Positions 1 through 6,927 of a stretch of 7,774 nt of DNA are shown piece after piece. This stretch comes from Akkermansiaceae bacterium. GTDB lineage: Bacteria; Verrucomicrobiota; Verrucomicrobiia; Verrucomicrobiales; Akkermansiaceae. Each line of letters begins with the position of its first letter. Position 1 is the first letter of the stretch. The position numbers and the translations under genes were made by a program. Location: contig JALZUI010000086.1 in assembly GCA_023301545.1 (NCBI GenBank), forward strand, positions 1 through 7,774, written 5' to 3'. The notes below the pieces were generated by a model, which saw only the letters and a list, made by a program, of their open reading frames with translations, was not told the origin of the DNA and did no database searches.

Positions 1-2035
1 TTTCTTCCGCGTACTTACGGACATCTGCGGTGATCTTCATGGAGCAGAAGGTCGGTCCACACATGGAGCAGAAGTGAGCGGTCTTCGCGCCTTCCGCTGG
101 CAGGGTTTCATCGTGGTATTCTACCGCCTTGGCAGGGTCGAGTCCGAGGGCGAACTGGTCGCGCCAACGGAATTCGAATCGAGCCTTGGAGAGTGCGTTG
201 TCACGAATCTGTGCTGCGGGGTGACCCTTAGCCAGGTCAGCCGCGTGAGCCGCGATCTTGTAGGTGATTACACCTTCGCGCACGTCATCACGGTTAGGTA
301 GGCCTAAGTGCTCCTTAGGTGTCACATAGCAAAGCATGGCACAACCGTACCAACCGATTTGCGCTGCTCCAATCCCGGAGGTGAAGTGGTCATATCCTGG
401 CGCAATATCCGTAGTGAGGGGGCCGAGGGTGTAGAAGGGGGCTTCGTGACACCATTCGATTTGCTTCTGCATGTTTTCTTGGATAAGGTGCATCGGAACG
501 TGGCCAGGGCCTTCGTTCATTACCTGACAGCCTTTTGCCCAAGCGCGTTTGGTGAGCTCTCCTTGAACCTCTAATTCTGCTAGTTGAGCGTAATCGTTGG
601 CATCGGCAATCGATCCCGGACGGAGACCGTCTCCGATCGAGAAGCTGACGTCGTAGGCGGCACAAATATCGCAAATATCATCCCAGTGATCGTAAAGGAA
701 GTTCTCCTGTTCATGATGGATACACCATTTGGCGAGGATCGAGCCACCACGGGAGACGATACCCGTCATTCGCTTGGCCGTGTGAGGAACGAAGGCTTTT
801 AGAACCGCTGCGTGGATCGTAAAGTAGTCAACGCCTTGCTCTGCTTGCTCGATGAGAGTGTCGCGGAAAAGTTCCCAGGTAAGGTCCTCGATCTTACCGT
901 TTACTTTTTCAAGCGCTTGGTAAATTGGAACGGTACCGATAGGGACGGGACTGTTACGCATGATCCATTCGCGAGTGGCATGGATGTTCTTTCCGGTGGA
1001 GAGGTCCATGACGGTGTCAGCCCCCCATTTGGTCGCCCAACGCATTTTCTCTACCTCTTCATCAATGGTCGATGCGACGGCAGAGTTACCAATGTTGGCA
1101 TTGATTTTAACGAGGAAGTTACGCCCGATAGCCATCGGCTCATTTTCGGGGTGGTTGATGTTACAAGGGATGATTGCCCGTCCACGTGCTACTTCTGAGC
1201 GGACAAATTCTGCGGTGATAACCTTAGGCGTCATTGCGCCCCAGTCTTGACCTGGGTGTTGGTGGTTCAGCACGTTACGTGGAACCTGAGTCTTAGGGTT
1301 GATCTCAGATGGGCGAGGCATTTCGTAACCTTCAGGGGTCGTGCAGAGTTCTCTGATACGATCAGAGGCTTCTGGGGGGAGATCGTTCGGGTTCGGGTAC
1401 TTATCAGCAATTGTTTGGTACTCCTCTTGACGTCCCATGTTTTCACGGATTGCGATGTATTCCATCTCAGCCGTGATGGTTCCTTGCTCCGCATACCATT
1501 TCTGGGTGACGGGGTGGCCTGCTGAGGCACGAAGAGGTTTACGCTTCAGTCCTGGGTATTCCTTGAGCTTGTTTTTCTCCTGCTTCTTGGCGTTGTACGA
1601 TTCCGCGTGGACGTCAGAGAGGTACCCATTGTCTTGGGGCTTCATGTCACGACCTTCGTATTCTTCTACATCACCACGATCTAGAATCCATTGGCGACGG
1701 AGCTCGGGTAAACCTTTGGTAACGTCTCCGTCAAAGGTTGGGTCACCCCAAGGACCTGAACAGTCATAAACGCGAACAGGGTCGTTCTTTACTTTGATTC
1801 CGTTCGGGAGCTCTGAGTCCGAGACACGAATCTCACGCATTGGGACATTAATATTAGTGTGAATCTCACCAGGAATGTAGATCCGGGTTGAGTTCGGGAA
1901 AATTGTCGGGTCTTTTTCGAGTGCCGCGAGTTCCTCGGAGTTATCGATATCCTCAGTGAACTGGCCAGTGTAATCGCCACGTTGTACGGAATTCTCCGTG
2001 TCTGGGTTTGGGCTATTTTCGTCAGGTGAAATCAT
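1..2035 (-). CDS. thiC: Phosphomethylpyrimidine synthase ThiC (3' end beyond window)
   Basis: ThiC is a cytosolic radical-SAM enzyme that rearranges the purine intermediate AIR into HMP phosphate, the pyrimidine half of thiamine. From the ATG at 2035 the frame is open for 678 codons to the left edge, so the C-terminal few dozen residues are missing. Visible family blocks are FPNSTRIYIPG and VPMREI near the N terminus, IAIRENMGR (ending at residue 202), HQHPG (from 258), NANIGNSAV, TVMDLSTG, NSPVPIGTVPIYQALEKV, SRGGSI, GDGLRPGSIADAND, GPGHVP (His512) and PKEHLGLP (His576). The two histidines are likely metal ligands. The C-terminal CSMCGPTFC motif (Cys656, Cys659, Cys664) binds the [4Fe-4S] cluster. 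No good Shine-Dalgarno precedes the start, which was chosen because it is the first ATG before the conserved region and follows the riboswitch leader. Residues 203-257 look like an insertion relative to E. coli ThiC as I recall it. Identification is very secure. Confidence 0.97.
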   Translation of the reverse strand, partial: MISPDENSPNPDTENSVQRGDYTGQFTEDIDNSEELAALEKDPTIFPNSTRIYIPGEIHTNINVPMREIRVSDSELPNGIKVKNDPVRVYDCSGPWGDPTFDGDVTKGLPELRRQWILDRGDVEEYEGRDMKPQDNGYLSDVHAESYNAKKQEKNKLKEYPGLKRKPLRASAGHPVTQKWYAEQGTITAEMEYIAIRENMGRQEEYQTIADKYPNPNDLPPEASDRIRELCTTPEGYEMPRPSEINPKTQVPRNVLNHQHPGQDWGAMTPKVITAEFVRSEVARGRAIIPCNINHPENEPMAIGRNFLVKINANIGNSAVASTIDEEVEKMRWATKWGADTVMDLSTGKNIHATREWIMRNSPVPIGTVPIYQALEKVNGKIEDLTWELFRDTLIEQAEQGVDYFTIHAAVLKAFVPHTAKRMTGIVSRGGSILAKWCIHHEQENFLYDHWDDICDICAAYDVSFSIGDGLRPGSIADANDYAQLAELEVQGELTKRAWAKGCQVMNEGPGHVPMHLIQENMQKQIEWCHEAPFYTLGPLTTDIAPGYDHFTSGIGAAQIGWYGCAMLCYVTPKEHLGLPNRDDVREGVITYKIAAHAADLAKGHPAAQIRDNALSKARFEFRWRDQFALGLDPAKAVEYHDETLPAEGAKTAHFCSMCGPTFCSMKITADVRKYAEE

Positions 2036-2087
2036 AGTCAATTATTTGGTTAGGGTGACTTGGTGATAACGAAAAATGAAAGCCCTA

Positions 2088-2110
2088 AGGCGCCTAAAAG
2101 ATCAGCGCCT
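2088..2110 (-). promoter_or_regulatory. Candidate expression-platform hairpin of the thiC riboswitch
   Basis: Immediately downstream of the aptamer the minus strand reads AGGCGC, an 11-base loop, then GCGCCU: a perfect 6-bp GC-rich stem (2110-2105 with 2093-2088). A run of five U follows only at 2076-2072, eleven bases past the stem, so this is not a textbook intrinsic terminator. The hairpin ends 52 bases before the thiC ATG, too far to hide the start directly. It could be a weak terminator or part of a switching structure. The inverted repeat is seen; the role is inferred. Confidence 0.4.
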
Positions 2111-2115
2111 ATTGT

Positions 2116-2207
2116 AGCTCCCTTCGTCGGTATCATCCGCATCAGGTTCAAAGGGTCGTTGTTACGTTTTAATAACTACTCTCAGTCCATCATCGGACAC
2201 CCCTGCT
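2116..2207 (-). promoter_or_regulatory. TPP riboswitch (THI element) in the thiC leader
   Basis: Read on the minus strand, this stretch carries the conserved core of the thiamine pyrophosphate aptamer. GGGGUGUCC is followed by the invariant CUGAGA (2185-2180), then ACCCUUUGAACCUGAU, then GGAUGAUACC (2138-2129) and GAAGGGAGC. Stems can be drawn directly: a short P1 (AGC 2207-2205 with GCU 2118-2116), P2 (GGGU with ACCC), P3 (GUCC 2198-2195 with GGAC 2188-2185), an optional P3a (GUUAU 2176-2172 with GUAAC 2165-2161) and a CGG/CCG stem in the pyrophosphate-sensing arm. It lies 80 bases upstream of the thiC start on the same strand, so high TPP should lower thiC expression, as is known for this family. 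The aptamer is clear; the outer end of P1 is approximate. Confidence 0.96.
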
Positions 2208-2217
2208 TGTATGCGGT

Positions 2218-2246
2218 AACTATTACCCGATCCTTAAAAATGTCAA
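2218..2246 (-). promoter_or_regulatory. Sigma-70-type promoter for thiC and its riboswitch
   Basis: The minus strand has a perfect -35 box TTGACA (2246-2241). The -10 is less certain: ATAGTT (2223-2218) sits at a 17-base spacing, and TAATAG (2225-2220) at 15. Either would start transcription a few bases before the TPP aptamer, giving a leader of roughly 175 bases before thiC. The position directly in front of the riboswitch strengthens the call; the -10 alone would be weak. Confidence 0.6.
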
Positions 2247-2279
2247 GAGACATCCTGCTAGAGGAGGGGGGAACTTAGC

Positions 2280-2301
2280 GATAGTATCAAATGATACTAT
2301 C
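2280..2301. repeat. Perfect 10-bp inverted repeat between gcvT and thiC
   Basis: GATAGTATCA, two bases, then TGATACTATC forms a perfect 10-bp AT-rich dyad. It begins 27 bases after the gcvT stop and lies 33 bases upstream of the thiC -35 box. No U-run follows on either strand: the minus strand continues GCUAAGUUCCCCCC. It therefore does not look like an intrinsic terminator, although the hairpin could still protect the gcvT mRNA 3' end. The short symmetrical form also fits a repressor or activator operator. No second copy was seen in the window. Confidence 0.6.
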
Positions 2302-2328
2302 ATGAAATGAAGGACTTTAAATGATTGG

Positions 2329-3369
2329 CTAGATAAACGGTAGCGCCACAACAGTAAGAGGAAATGGCTTTTCGCGTACGACGAGTGCGAGGTCACCTTC
2401 GACCGCGCAGGATTTCACCCACGCTAGCCCGATGGATTGTTTCGCGCCTGGAGGGCGGCCGCCGGAGGTTACCGTGCCTACTTCTTCTCCCTGAGAGTTT
2501 TGTACAGGGTAGCCGGTGCGGGGAATGGGGCCGCTTGAGGTGAAGCCGACCAGTTTCTTATCTGAAAAGGCTCCTTCGGTGAGGGCGTCTTGTCCTCGGA
2601 AAGAGGTGTTTTTTTTCAGTTTCACGGCGAACTTGAGTCCCGCCGCAAGCGGAGAAGTTTCTCTAGTGAGGTCTTGTCCGTTGAGGGGGAGGCCTGCTTC
2701 TAGGCGGAGTCCGTCACGGGCAACGAGCCCACAAGGGGTAACGCCGAGCTCGATCGCTTTTTCCCAAAGTTTGATCCCTTCGGGAATCGGGCCGAACCAT
2801 TCGAACCCGCGTTCGCCGGTATATCCCGTGGAGGCAATTACGGCAGGTTCAGAGGCCATGATGATATTGCGCTTTTCTGGGAGGTCGAGGCCGACTAGTT
2901 TTTGGCTGAGTGCCGCTACTCCTGGTCCTTGGATTGAGAGTCCAATCACCTCTTTTTCCCAGCGTAGGTTGAGGTTTGAGAAGTTAGTAGCGGACTCGGT
3001 TAGGATACCGAAGGCTTCCTCGATCCGAGCCCCATTAAAGACGATGAAGTATGATTCCTCCGCGAGACGGTATAGGATGAGGTCGTCGATGACTCCGCCT
3101 TGCTCGTTGAGGAGAAAGGAGTAATGAGAGCGTCCGAGTTTGAGCTTGGAGACGTCATTGGTAAAGAGGCTGTTGAGAAAAGGCTGAGCATCTGCTCCCG
3201 TGACGTAAACTTGTCCCATATGTGAGATGTCAAAGATTCCCGCGTTTTCGCGAGTGGCACTGTGCTCGGCGGCGGAGCTGGAGTAGAAGAGTGGCATGTT
3301 CCATCCGGCAAAGTCTCCCATGCGAGGGGTGAGGGCTTCGTGCTGAGTAAGTAGAGGGAGCTGATTCAT
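2329..3369 (-). CDS. gcvT: Glycine cleavage system aminomethyltransferase (T protein)
   Basis: GcvT takes the aminomethyl group from the lipoyl arm of GcvH and passes the carbon to tetrahydrofolate, releasing ammonia and methylene-THF in the cytosol. The 346-residue product is slightly short of the usual 360 or so. Family signatures include the N-terminal LTPRMGDFAGWNMPLFY (13-29), ENAGIFDISHMGQVYVTG (41-58), LFTNDVSKL (68-76), GGVIDDLILYR (91-101, containing the catalytic-type aspartate), TGYTGERGFEWF (181-192), PCGLVARDGLRLEAGLPLNG (212-231) and the C-terminal barrel segment GTVTSGGRPPGAKQSIGLA (298-316). The frame stays open upstream to an ATG at 3471, but that start would add 34 unconserved residues and overlap rph. 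The ATG at 3369 has AGGAA four bases upstream and begins right at the conserved domain. No gcvH or gcvP is visible nearby. It is distinguished from YgfZ-type paralogues by its full-length GcvT motifs. Confidence 0.95.
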   Translation of the reverse strand: MNQLPLLTQHEALTPRMGDFAGWNMPLFYSSSAAEHSATRENAGIFDISHMGQVYVTGADAQPFLNSLFTNDVSKLKLGRSHYSFLLNEQGGVIDDLILYRLAEESYFIVFNGARIEEAFGILTESATNFSNLNLRWEKEVIGLSIQGPGVAALSQKLVGLDLPEKRNIIMASEPAVIASTGYTGERGFEWFGPIPEGIKLWEKAIELGVTPCGLVARDGLRLEAGLPLNGQDLTRETSPLAAGLKFAVKLKKNTSFRGQDALTEGAFSDKKLVGFTSSGPIPRTGYPVQNSQGEEVGTVTSGGRPPGAKQSIGLAWVKSCAVEGDLALVVREKPFPLTVVALPFI

Positions 3370-3464
3370 CGTATTCCTATGTACCGCAGGGTTGGCCAGA
3401 TGCACGCAGAATTTTTTAAAAATTAGAGATGCTATTCTAATCGAATGATGCTTTAAGAGGCGCA
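3370..3464. promoter_or_regulatory. Divergent gcvT/rph promoter region with an A/T dyad
   Basis: This 95-bp spacer must hold promoters for both gcvT (minus) and rph (plus). It contains a symmetrical AATTTTTTAAAAATT (3410-3424). On the plus strand TCTAAT (3436-3441) is a fair -10 box for rph, but no good -35 box stands 17 bases upstream. For rph, AAGAGG (3455-3460) is a sound Shine-Dalgarno site four bases before the ATG. Individual promoter boxes are tentative. Confidence 0.35.
3374..3378 (-). promoter_or_regulatory. Shine-Dalgarno site that sets the gcvT start
   Basis: AGGAA on the minus strand (3378-3374) lies four bases before the ATG at 3369. This supports that start over the in-frame ATG at 3471, which would overlap the divergent rph gene. 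Confidence 0.6.
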
Positions 3465-4253
3465 ATGACAAGACCAGACAACCGCCAAAACGACGAATTA
3501 CGTAAACTTACTTTTGAAACGGGCATCGCACCACATGCGACAGGTTCCGTGTTGTGTTCCTTTGGGGACACCAAGGTGATCTGTGCGGCTACTATCGAGG
3601 AGAATGTTCCTCGCTGGATGAAGCACCAAGGAGTTAAAGGTGGTTGGATCACGGCTGAGTATTCGATGCTGCCATACAGTACCTTGGATCGTAAAACGCG
3701 TGACAGTACTCGTGGAAAAGTAGACGGACGCTCGATGGAGATCCAACGTCTCATTGGTCGTGCGCTTCGTGCTACGATTAATCTCGAGGCACTCGGTTCA
3801 CGTACGATCTGGGTTGACTGTGATGTTCTCCAAGCAGACGGCGGGACTCGTACGGCATCGATTACAGGCGCGACCGTGGCGATTGGTATCGCTCTGAACC
3901 GTCTCCTAGAAGAAGGGAAAATTAAGACTCTTCCAGTTTCTAAACTTGTAGCGGCAGTAAGTTGTGGCGTTTACCAAGACACTCCAGTGCTCGACCTGAA
4001 TTACCCAGAAGACCGTGATGCCTCTGTTGATTGTAACATTGTCATGACCGAGTCTCTCGACTTTGTAGAGCTCCAGTCTTCAGGTGAAGAAGCCGTGTTC
4101 ACTGATAATGATCTCGGGAGCATGCTGACGCTCGCTCGTAAGGGTATTAAGGAAATTGTTGAGCTGCAAAAGGCCGCGATCCTTGAAGGTTCTAAGCAGT
4201 TCAAGGCACCAGCTCCTGATTTCTCTGAAGAAGGTGGTAAACTGGAGCTCTGA
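3465..4253 (+). CDS. rph: Ribonuclease PH
   Basis: RNase PH is a phosphate-dependent 3'-to-5' exoribonuclease that trims tRNA precursors; it works in the cytosol as a hexameric ring. The 262-residue product is close to the family norm of about 240-260. Motifs run in the expected order: RPDNR (3-7), GSVLCSFGDTKVICAAT (27-43), GGWITAEYSMLP (59-70), DGRSMEIQRLIGRALR (87-102), DCDVLQADGGTRTASITGA (118-136, with the phosphate-binding Thr-Arg pair), SCGVY (166-170) and the acidic metal site PEDRDASVDCNIVMT (181-195, Asp183 and Asp189). The start has a good Shine-Dalgarno (AAGAGG, spacing 4). The gene is divergent from gcvT and convergent with the peptidase gene, with no rdgB visible after it. No hairpin terminator was found in the 19-bp gap beyond its stop, only a run of six T. 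Confidence 0.96.
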   Translation: MTRPDNRQNDELRKLTFETGIAPHATGSVLCSFGDTKVICAATIEENVPRWMKHQGVKGGWITAEYSMLPYSTLDRKTRDSTRGKVDGRSMEIQRLIGRALRATINLEALGSRTIWVDCDVLQADGGTRTASITGATVAIGIALNRLLEEGKIKTLPVSKLVAAVSCGVYQDTPVLDLNYPEDRDASVDCNIVMTESLDFVELQSSGEEAVFTDNDLGSMLTLARKGIKEIVELQKAAILEGSKQFKAPAPDFSEEGGKLEL

Positions 4254-4272
4254 TTGCTTCGTTGTTCGTTTT

Positions 4273-5589
4273 TTAGCGCGCCTCTTCTAGTGAACTTTCT
4301 CTGAGTAAGGGAGAGTGCGCAGGAGGCTCGTTGTTGATCTTTCCTGGCTGCACGGCCAGAGTTGGGTCACCTAATAAATTTAACTCACAGAGGCACTGGT
4401 GAAAGCTGGGGTGTGCTTTAGCTTCTTCAGATAAGCTCGCTTTGGTGAGCATGAGAGCTTCTCCCGTGGTGAGGTTTTTACCGATTCCGTTTTCCCAAAA
4501 GAGGGTCATAGTCTTGGTTGTTCCATCTAGTTTCCCTTCTGATTTCATTAGCGGAAAATCCGTTCTGGGGTTTGAAAAATGGGGCTTGCCTGTTCGGCTA
4601 GGTGCTACGATTGCTATCGCTCCAGCTTGGGGGGCTCGTAGCATAGCCTCACTAATACATGGAGCTTCGCGGGAATCATAATGACCAGTGAAGCAAGAAA
4701 CGGTAGTAATAATCGGGTAAGCATCTTTATTGGAGAGCTTGGCGACATGCTGTTGGGTGAAAAAGGAATCACCCTCTAAAACCCATCCCTGTAATAAACC
4801 GTGCCCATGAATGTGGAATTTACCCGAAGTCTGAGAGTTGATAATAGCCGTTAGGTTTTCTGGGTTCAGAAGATAATCCCCAGCTTGTTCTTTATCCCAT
4901 GGAGTACGGTCTAAAAAGTAGCGCTGGAGCTTGCCGTCGGGCAGTACTTGGGAAACATGGTCGTCCCAGCTCCGGCGAACTTTTGGGTAAGCGCCTGAGA
5001 CGGCGCACGTGTAAGTGATCGTTTGTCCGAAGTCGCCCTTAGGGTAGATGGATTGGTAGCTGATAACCTTGTCGGTGTAGGCCGCGACATCCTCTGCGGT
5101 GCGGATCGGGATGCGCCCTAGTCCAATCGTGCCGTCAGGGTAGGTGATCGCTTCTTGGTCATCGATGAATTCCCCATAGATGCCATCTCCGTCTGCATCC
5201 CAGTTCGTAGGGGAAAGGTAGTAAATGTCAGTGGGAGTATCGCTGATTTCCCCAAAGAAATTGGAATGAACTGTGTCTCTATCCGGGACGATCCCCAAGC
5301 CTCCAGGAAGACTGTCGCCACCTAGGATAATTGATTTTGTTCCATGATTATCAATGTGATCACGGACACAGAGCCGGATGCGTTCTTGGGCGTCGGGGCC
5401 TGCATAATCGGTCTTGATTTGTTCTACAGAGACAATTTCGATGGATTGCCCCAGATTCTCTTTCCATTTTGCAAAGGGTTTCCAAGCAGGGGCAAGCTCT
5501 GTGGAAGTGATGAGGAGGATATCCTTCGCGCTAGCAGAGTGAGCGAGCCCTAATATAGCAAATACAAAGGCACGATGTAAGCGGTTCAT
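4273..5589 (-). CDS. Secreted C25-family (gingipain-like) cysteine peptidase
   Basis: The 438-residue product starts with a Sec signal peptide: RLHR, a hydrophobic core AFVFAILGLA, and a likely cut after SASA at residue 21, so it should be exported. The mature protein begins at once with DILLIT, the first strand of the C25 fold, with no room for the long propeptide of gingipains. Further family features are ILGGD (88-92), PTDIYYL then WDADGDGIYGEF (130-141, an acidic calcium-binding-like loop), GLGRIPIRTAEDV (156-168), and the catalytic dyad: His263 in HIHGHG and Cys299 in TVSCFTGHYD. The final domain strand is ELNLLGDPTLAV (402-413). The last 25 residues show no type IX sorting domain, PEP-CTERM tail or anchor. 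The gene lies 84 bp downstream of purD on the same strand and may be co-transcribed. A C25-type cysteine peptidase is the best call; substrate and activity are unknown. The ATG at 5589 has no well-spaced Shine-Dalgarno. Confidence 0.82.
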   Translation of the reverse strand: MNRLHRAFVFAILGLAHSASAKDILLITSTELAPAWKPFAKWKENLGQSIEIVSVEQIKTDYAGPDAQERIRLCVRDHIDNHGTKSIILGGDSLPGGLGIVPDRDTVHSNFFGEISDTPTDIYYLSPTNWDADGDGIYGEFIDDQEAITYPDGTIGLGRIPIRTAEDVAAYTDKVISYQSIYPKGDFGQTITYTCAVSGAYPKVRRSWDDHVSQVLPDGKLQRYFLDRTPWDKEQAGDYLLNPENLTAIINSQTSGKFHIHGHGLLQGWVLEGDSFFTQQHVAKLSNKDAYPIITTVSCFTGHYDSREAPCISEAMLRAPQAGAIAIVAPSRTGKPHFSNPRTDFPLMKSEGKLDGTTKTMTLFWENGIGKNLTTGEALMLTKASLSEEAKAHPSFHQCLCELNLLGDPTLAVQPGKINNEPPAHSPLLRESSLEEAR

Positions 5590-5660
5590 ACCTACATTTT
5601 AGCGCTTCTAATCAGCGTGAACAGTTTATTACGGCTCTATTTGCCGGGGCCAATTTCTGA

Positions 5661-5672
5661 CCGCTTTGGCGG
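5661..5672 (-). other. Small hairpin just after the purD stop
   Basis: CCGC, four bases, then GCGG can form a 4-bp GC stem directly after the purD stop codon. No U-run follows, so it is a poor terminator candidate and does not argue strongly against read-through from purD into the peptidase gene. Confidence 0.2.
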
Positions 5673-5673
5673 A

Positions 5674-6927
5674 TTAGAAATTTAGGATTCCGATGTCACG
5701 TCGACGCTGGTGGCCAGGGAAGCTGACTTTATCAGCCTCTGCATGTGCAGCCGCTACGGCTTCTTCGCGAGTGTCGCCTTGGGCAACTACAGCTAGAACA
5801 CGGCCTCCATTGGTAGCCCACTCCTTATCTGTGGTAAGTTTAGTACCAGCATGGAACAGTTGTGCGGAATCGGAGAGATCATCAAGACCGCTGATGACAT
5901 CATCGGCGCGAGAGGATTCAGGGTAGCTGTGAGAGGCGAGGATTACACAGACGCTCCATTGATCACTAAAGTTTAGGTGCTCAGGGTTGAGCTTGCCTTG
6001 TGCGCCACCTAGGCAGAATTGAGCGAAGTCACCACTAATGAGAGGCATTACAGCCTGACACTCAGGGTCGCCAAAGCGGCAGTTGTACTCGATGATTTTC
6101 GGTCCGTCTTGCGTCAGCATGAGACCAAAGTAGAGGAACCCTTTGTAACCGAATCCATCTTTTTCCATTCCGTTGATTGTGCGTTGAATGATGGTGTCAT
6201 CAATCGTAGCCATGAGTTCAGGGTCAAGAATTTGACGTCCTGCGACTGCGCCCATGCCACCTGTATTTGGACCTGTATCTCCTTCTCCAATGAGCTTGTA
6301 ATCTCGTGCGGGGGTGAAGATGAAAGAACCGGTATCACTAACCGCGGCGAAGATAGAGACCTCTGGTCCCTCTAGGTATTCTTCAACTAATAGGGATCCT
6401 TCTCCAAAGCGTCGTTCTTCGAATACTTCGTTTAGGAAGGCATTAGCCGTATCAGCGTCAGGACAGACAGCAACGCCTTTACCAGCGGCTAAACCGTCGA
6501 ACTTGAGGACAGTAGGGTATTGGCCGTTAATAGCTGTCAGCGCTTGGTCGTAGGAATGAACAAGCTGTGAGGTGCCCGTAGGAATGTCATGGCGGAACAT
6601 GAACTCCTTGGCGAAATTTTTTGAAGCTTCGAGCTGAGCAGCATTCTTGTTTGGTCCCCAACATGGGATGTCGTTTTCGTCACAGAGGTTAGCGAGGCCT
6701 TCGTCCTTGACGAGGTAGCTTTCTTCACCAGCCACACATAGGTCGATAGCATTGCCTTTCATCCATGAGATGAGAGAGGGTAGGTCTGTTGCGGTCGTAG
6801 GTTTCGCAATCTCTAGGATCGCATCACTAGCCGGGAAGCAATAAACATCTGGTTTTGAAGGGGAAGCAAGAAGCGCCTTAATAAGAGCGTGCTCACGCCC
6901 ACCTTTTCCAACAACAAGAATTTTCAT
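5674..6927 (-). CDS. purD: Phosphoribosylamine-glycine ligase (GAR synthetase)
   Basis: PurD joins glycine to phosphoribosylamine with ATP to make glycinamide ribonucleotide, the second step of purine synthesis, in the cytosol. The 417-residue product matches the usual stand-alone length of about 420-430. It shows the N-terminal nucleotide-fold motif MKILVVGKGGREHAL (1-15), the preATP-grasp segment CWGPNKNAAQLEASK (89-103), the ATP-grasp loop LKFDGLAAGKGV (141-152), LVEEYLEGPEVSIF (180-193), the glycine-rich segment GEGDTGPNTGGMGA (214-227), EYNCRFGDPECQAV (280-293, with Glu280 and Asn282 as metal ligands) and the C-terminal NGGRVLAVVAQGD (373-385). The start is fixed by the canonical N terminus, although no Shine-Dalgarno precedes it. 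It is divergent from the PEBP gene and upstream of the C25 peptidase gene. No purH or purN is attached or nearby. Confidence 0.97.
   Translation of the reverse strand: MKILVVGKGGREHALIKALLASPSKPDVYCFPASDAILEIAKPTTATDLPSLISWMKGNAIDLCVAGEESYLVKDEGLANLCDENDIPCWGPNKNAAQLEASKNFAKEFMFRHDIPTGTSQLVHSYDQALTAINGQYPTVLKFDGLAAGKGVAVCPDADTANAFLNEVFEERRFGEGSLLVEEYLEGPEVSIFAAVSDTGSFIFTPARDYKLIGEGDTGPNTGGMGAVAGRQILDPELMATIDDTIIQRTINGMEKDGFGYKGFLYFGLMLTQDGPKIIEYNCRFGDPECQAVMPLISGDFAQFCLGGAQGKLNPEHLNFSDQWSVCVILASHSYPESSRADDVISGLDDLSDSAQLFHAGTKLTTDKEWATNGGRVLAVVAQGDTREEAVAAAHAEADKVSFPGHQRRRDIGILNF

Noticed and set aside
812..1198. Plus-strand open frame of 128 codons opposite thiC
   Set aside because: It is antisense to strongly conserved ThiC blocks and has no family resemblance.
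2060..2278. Plus-strand open frame of 72 codons across the riboswitch region
   Set aside because: The region is explained by the minus-strand TPP aptamer and promoter; the frame has no homology I can recognise and no Shine-Dalgarno.
2516..3124. Plus-strand open frame of 202 codons opposite gcvT
   Set aside because: It lies wholly antisense to a clear gcvT, and its translation is rich in Ser, Arg and Pro with no recognisable motif. It is a shadow of gcvT codon structure.
3370..3471. Longer gcvT start at 3471
   Set aside because: It would add 34 residues not found in the family and overlap rph, while the ATG at 3369 has a Shine-Dalgarno and begins at the conserved domain.
5606..5679. Inverted repeat TTCTAATC (5606-5613) and GATTAGAA (5672-5679) flanking the purD-peptidase gap
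   Set aside because: It is only 8 bp with a 58-base spacing and partly inside purD; not convincing as a regulatory or mobile-element end.
6019..6375. Plus-strand open frame of 118 codons opposite purD
   Set aside because: It is antisense to the PurD ATP-grasp motifs; a shadow frame.
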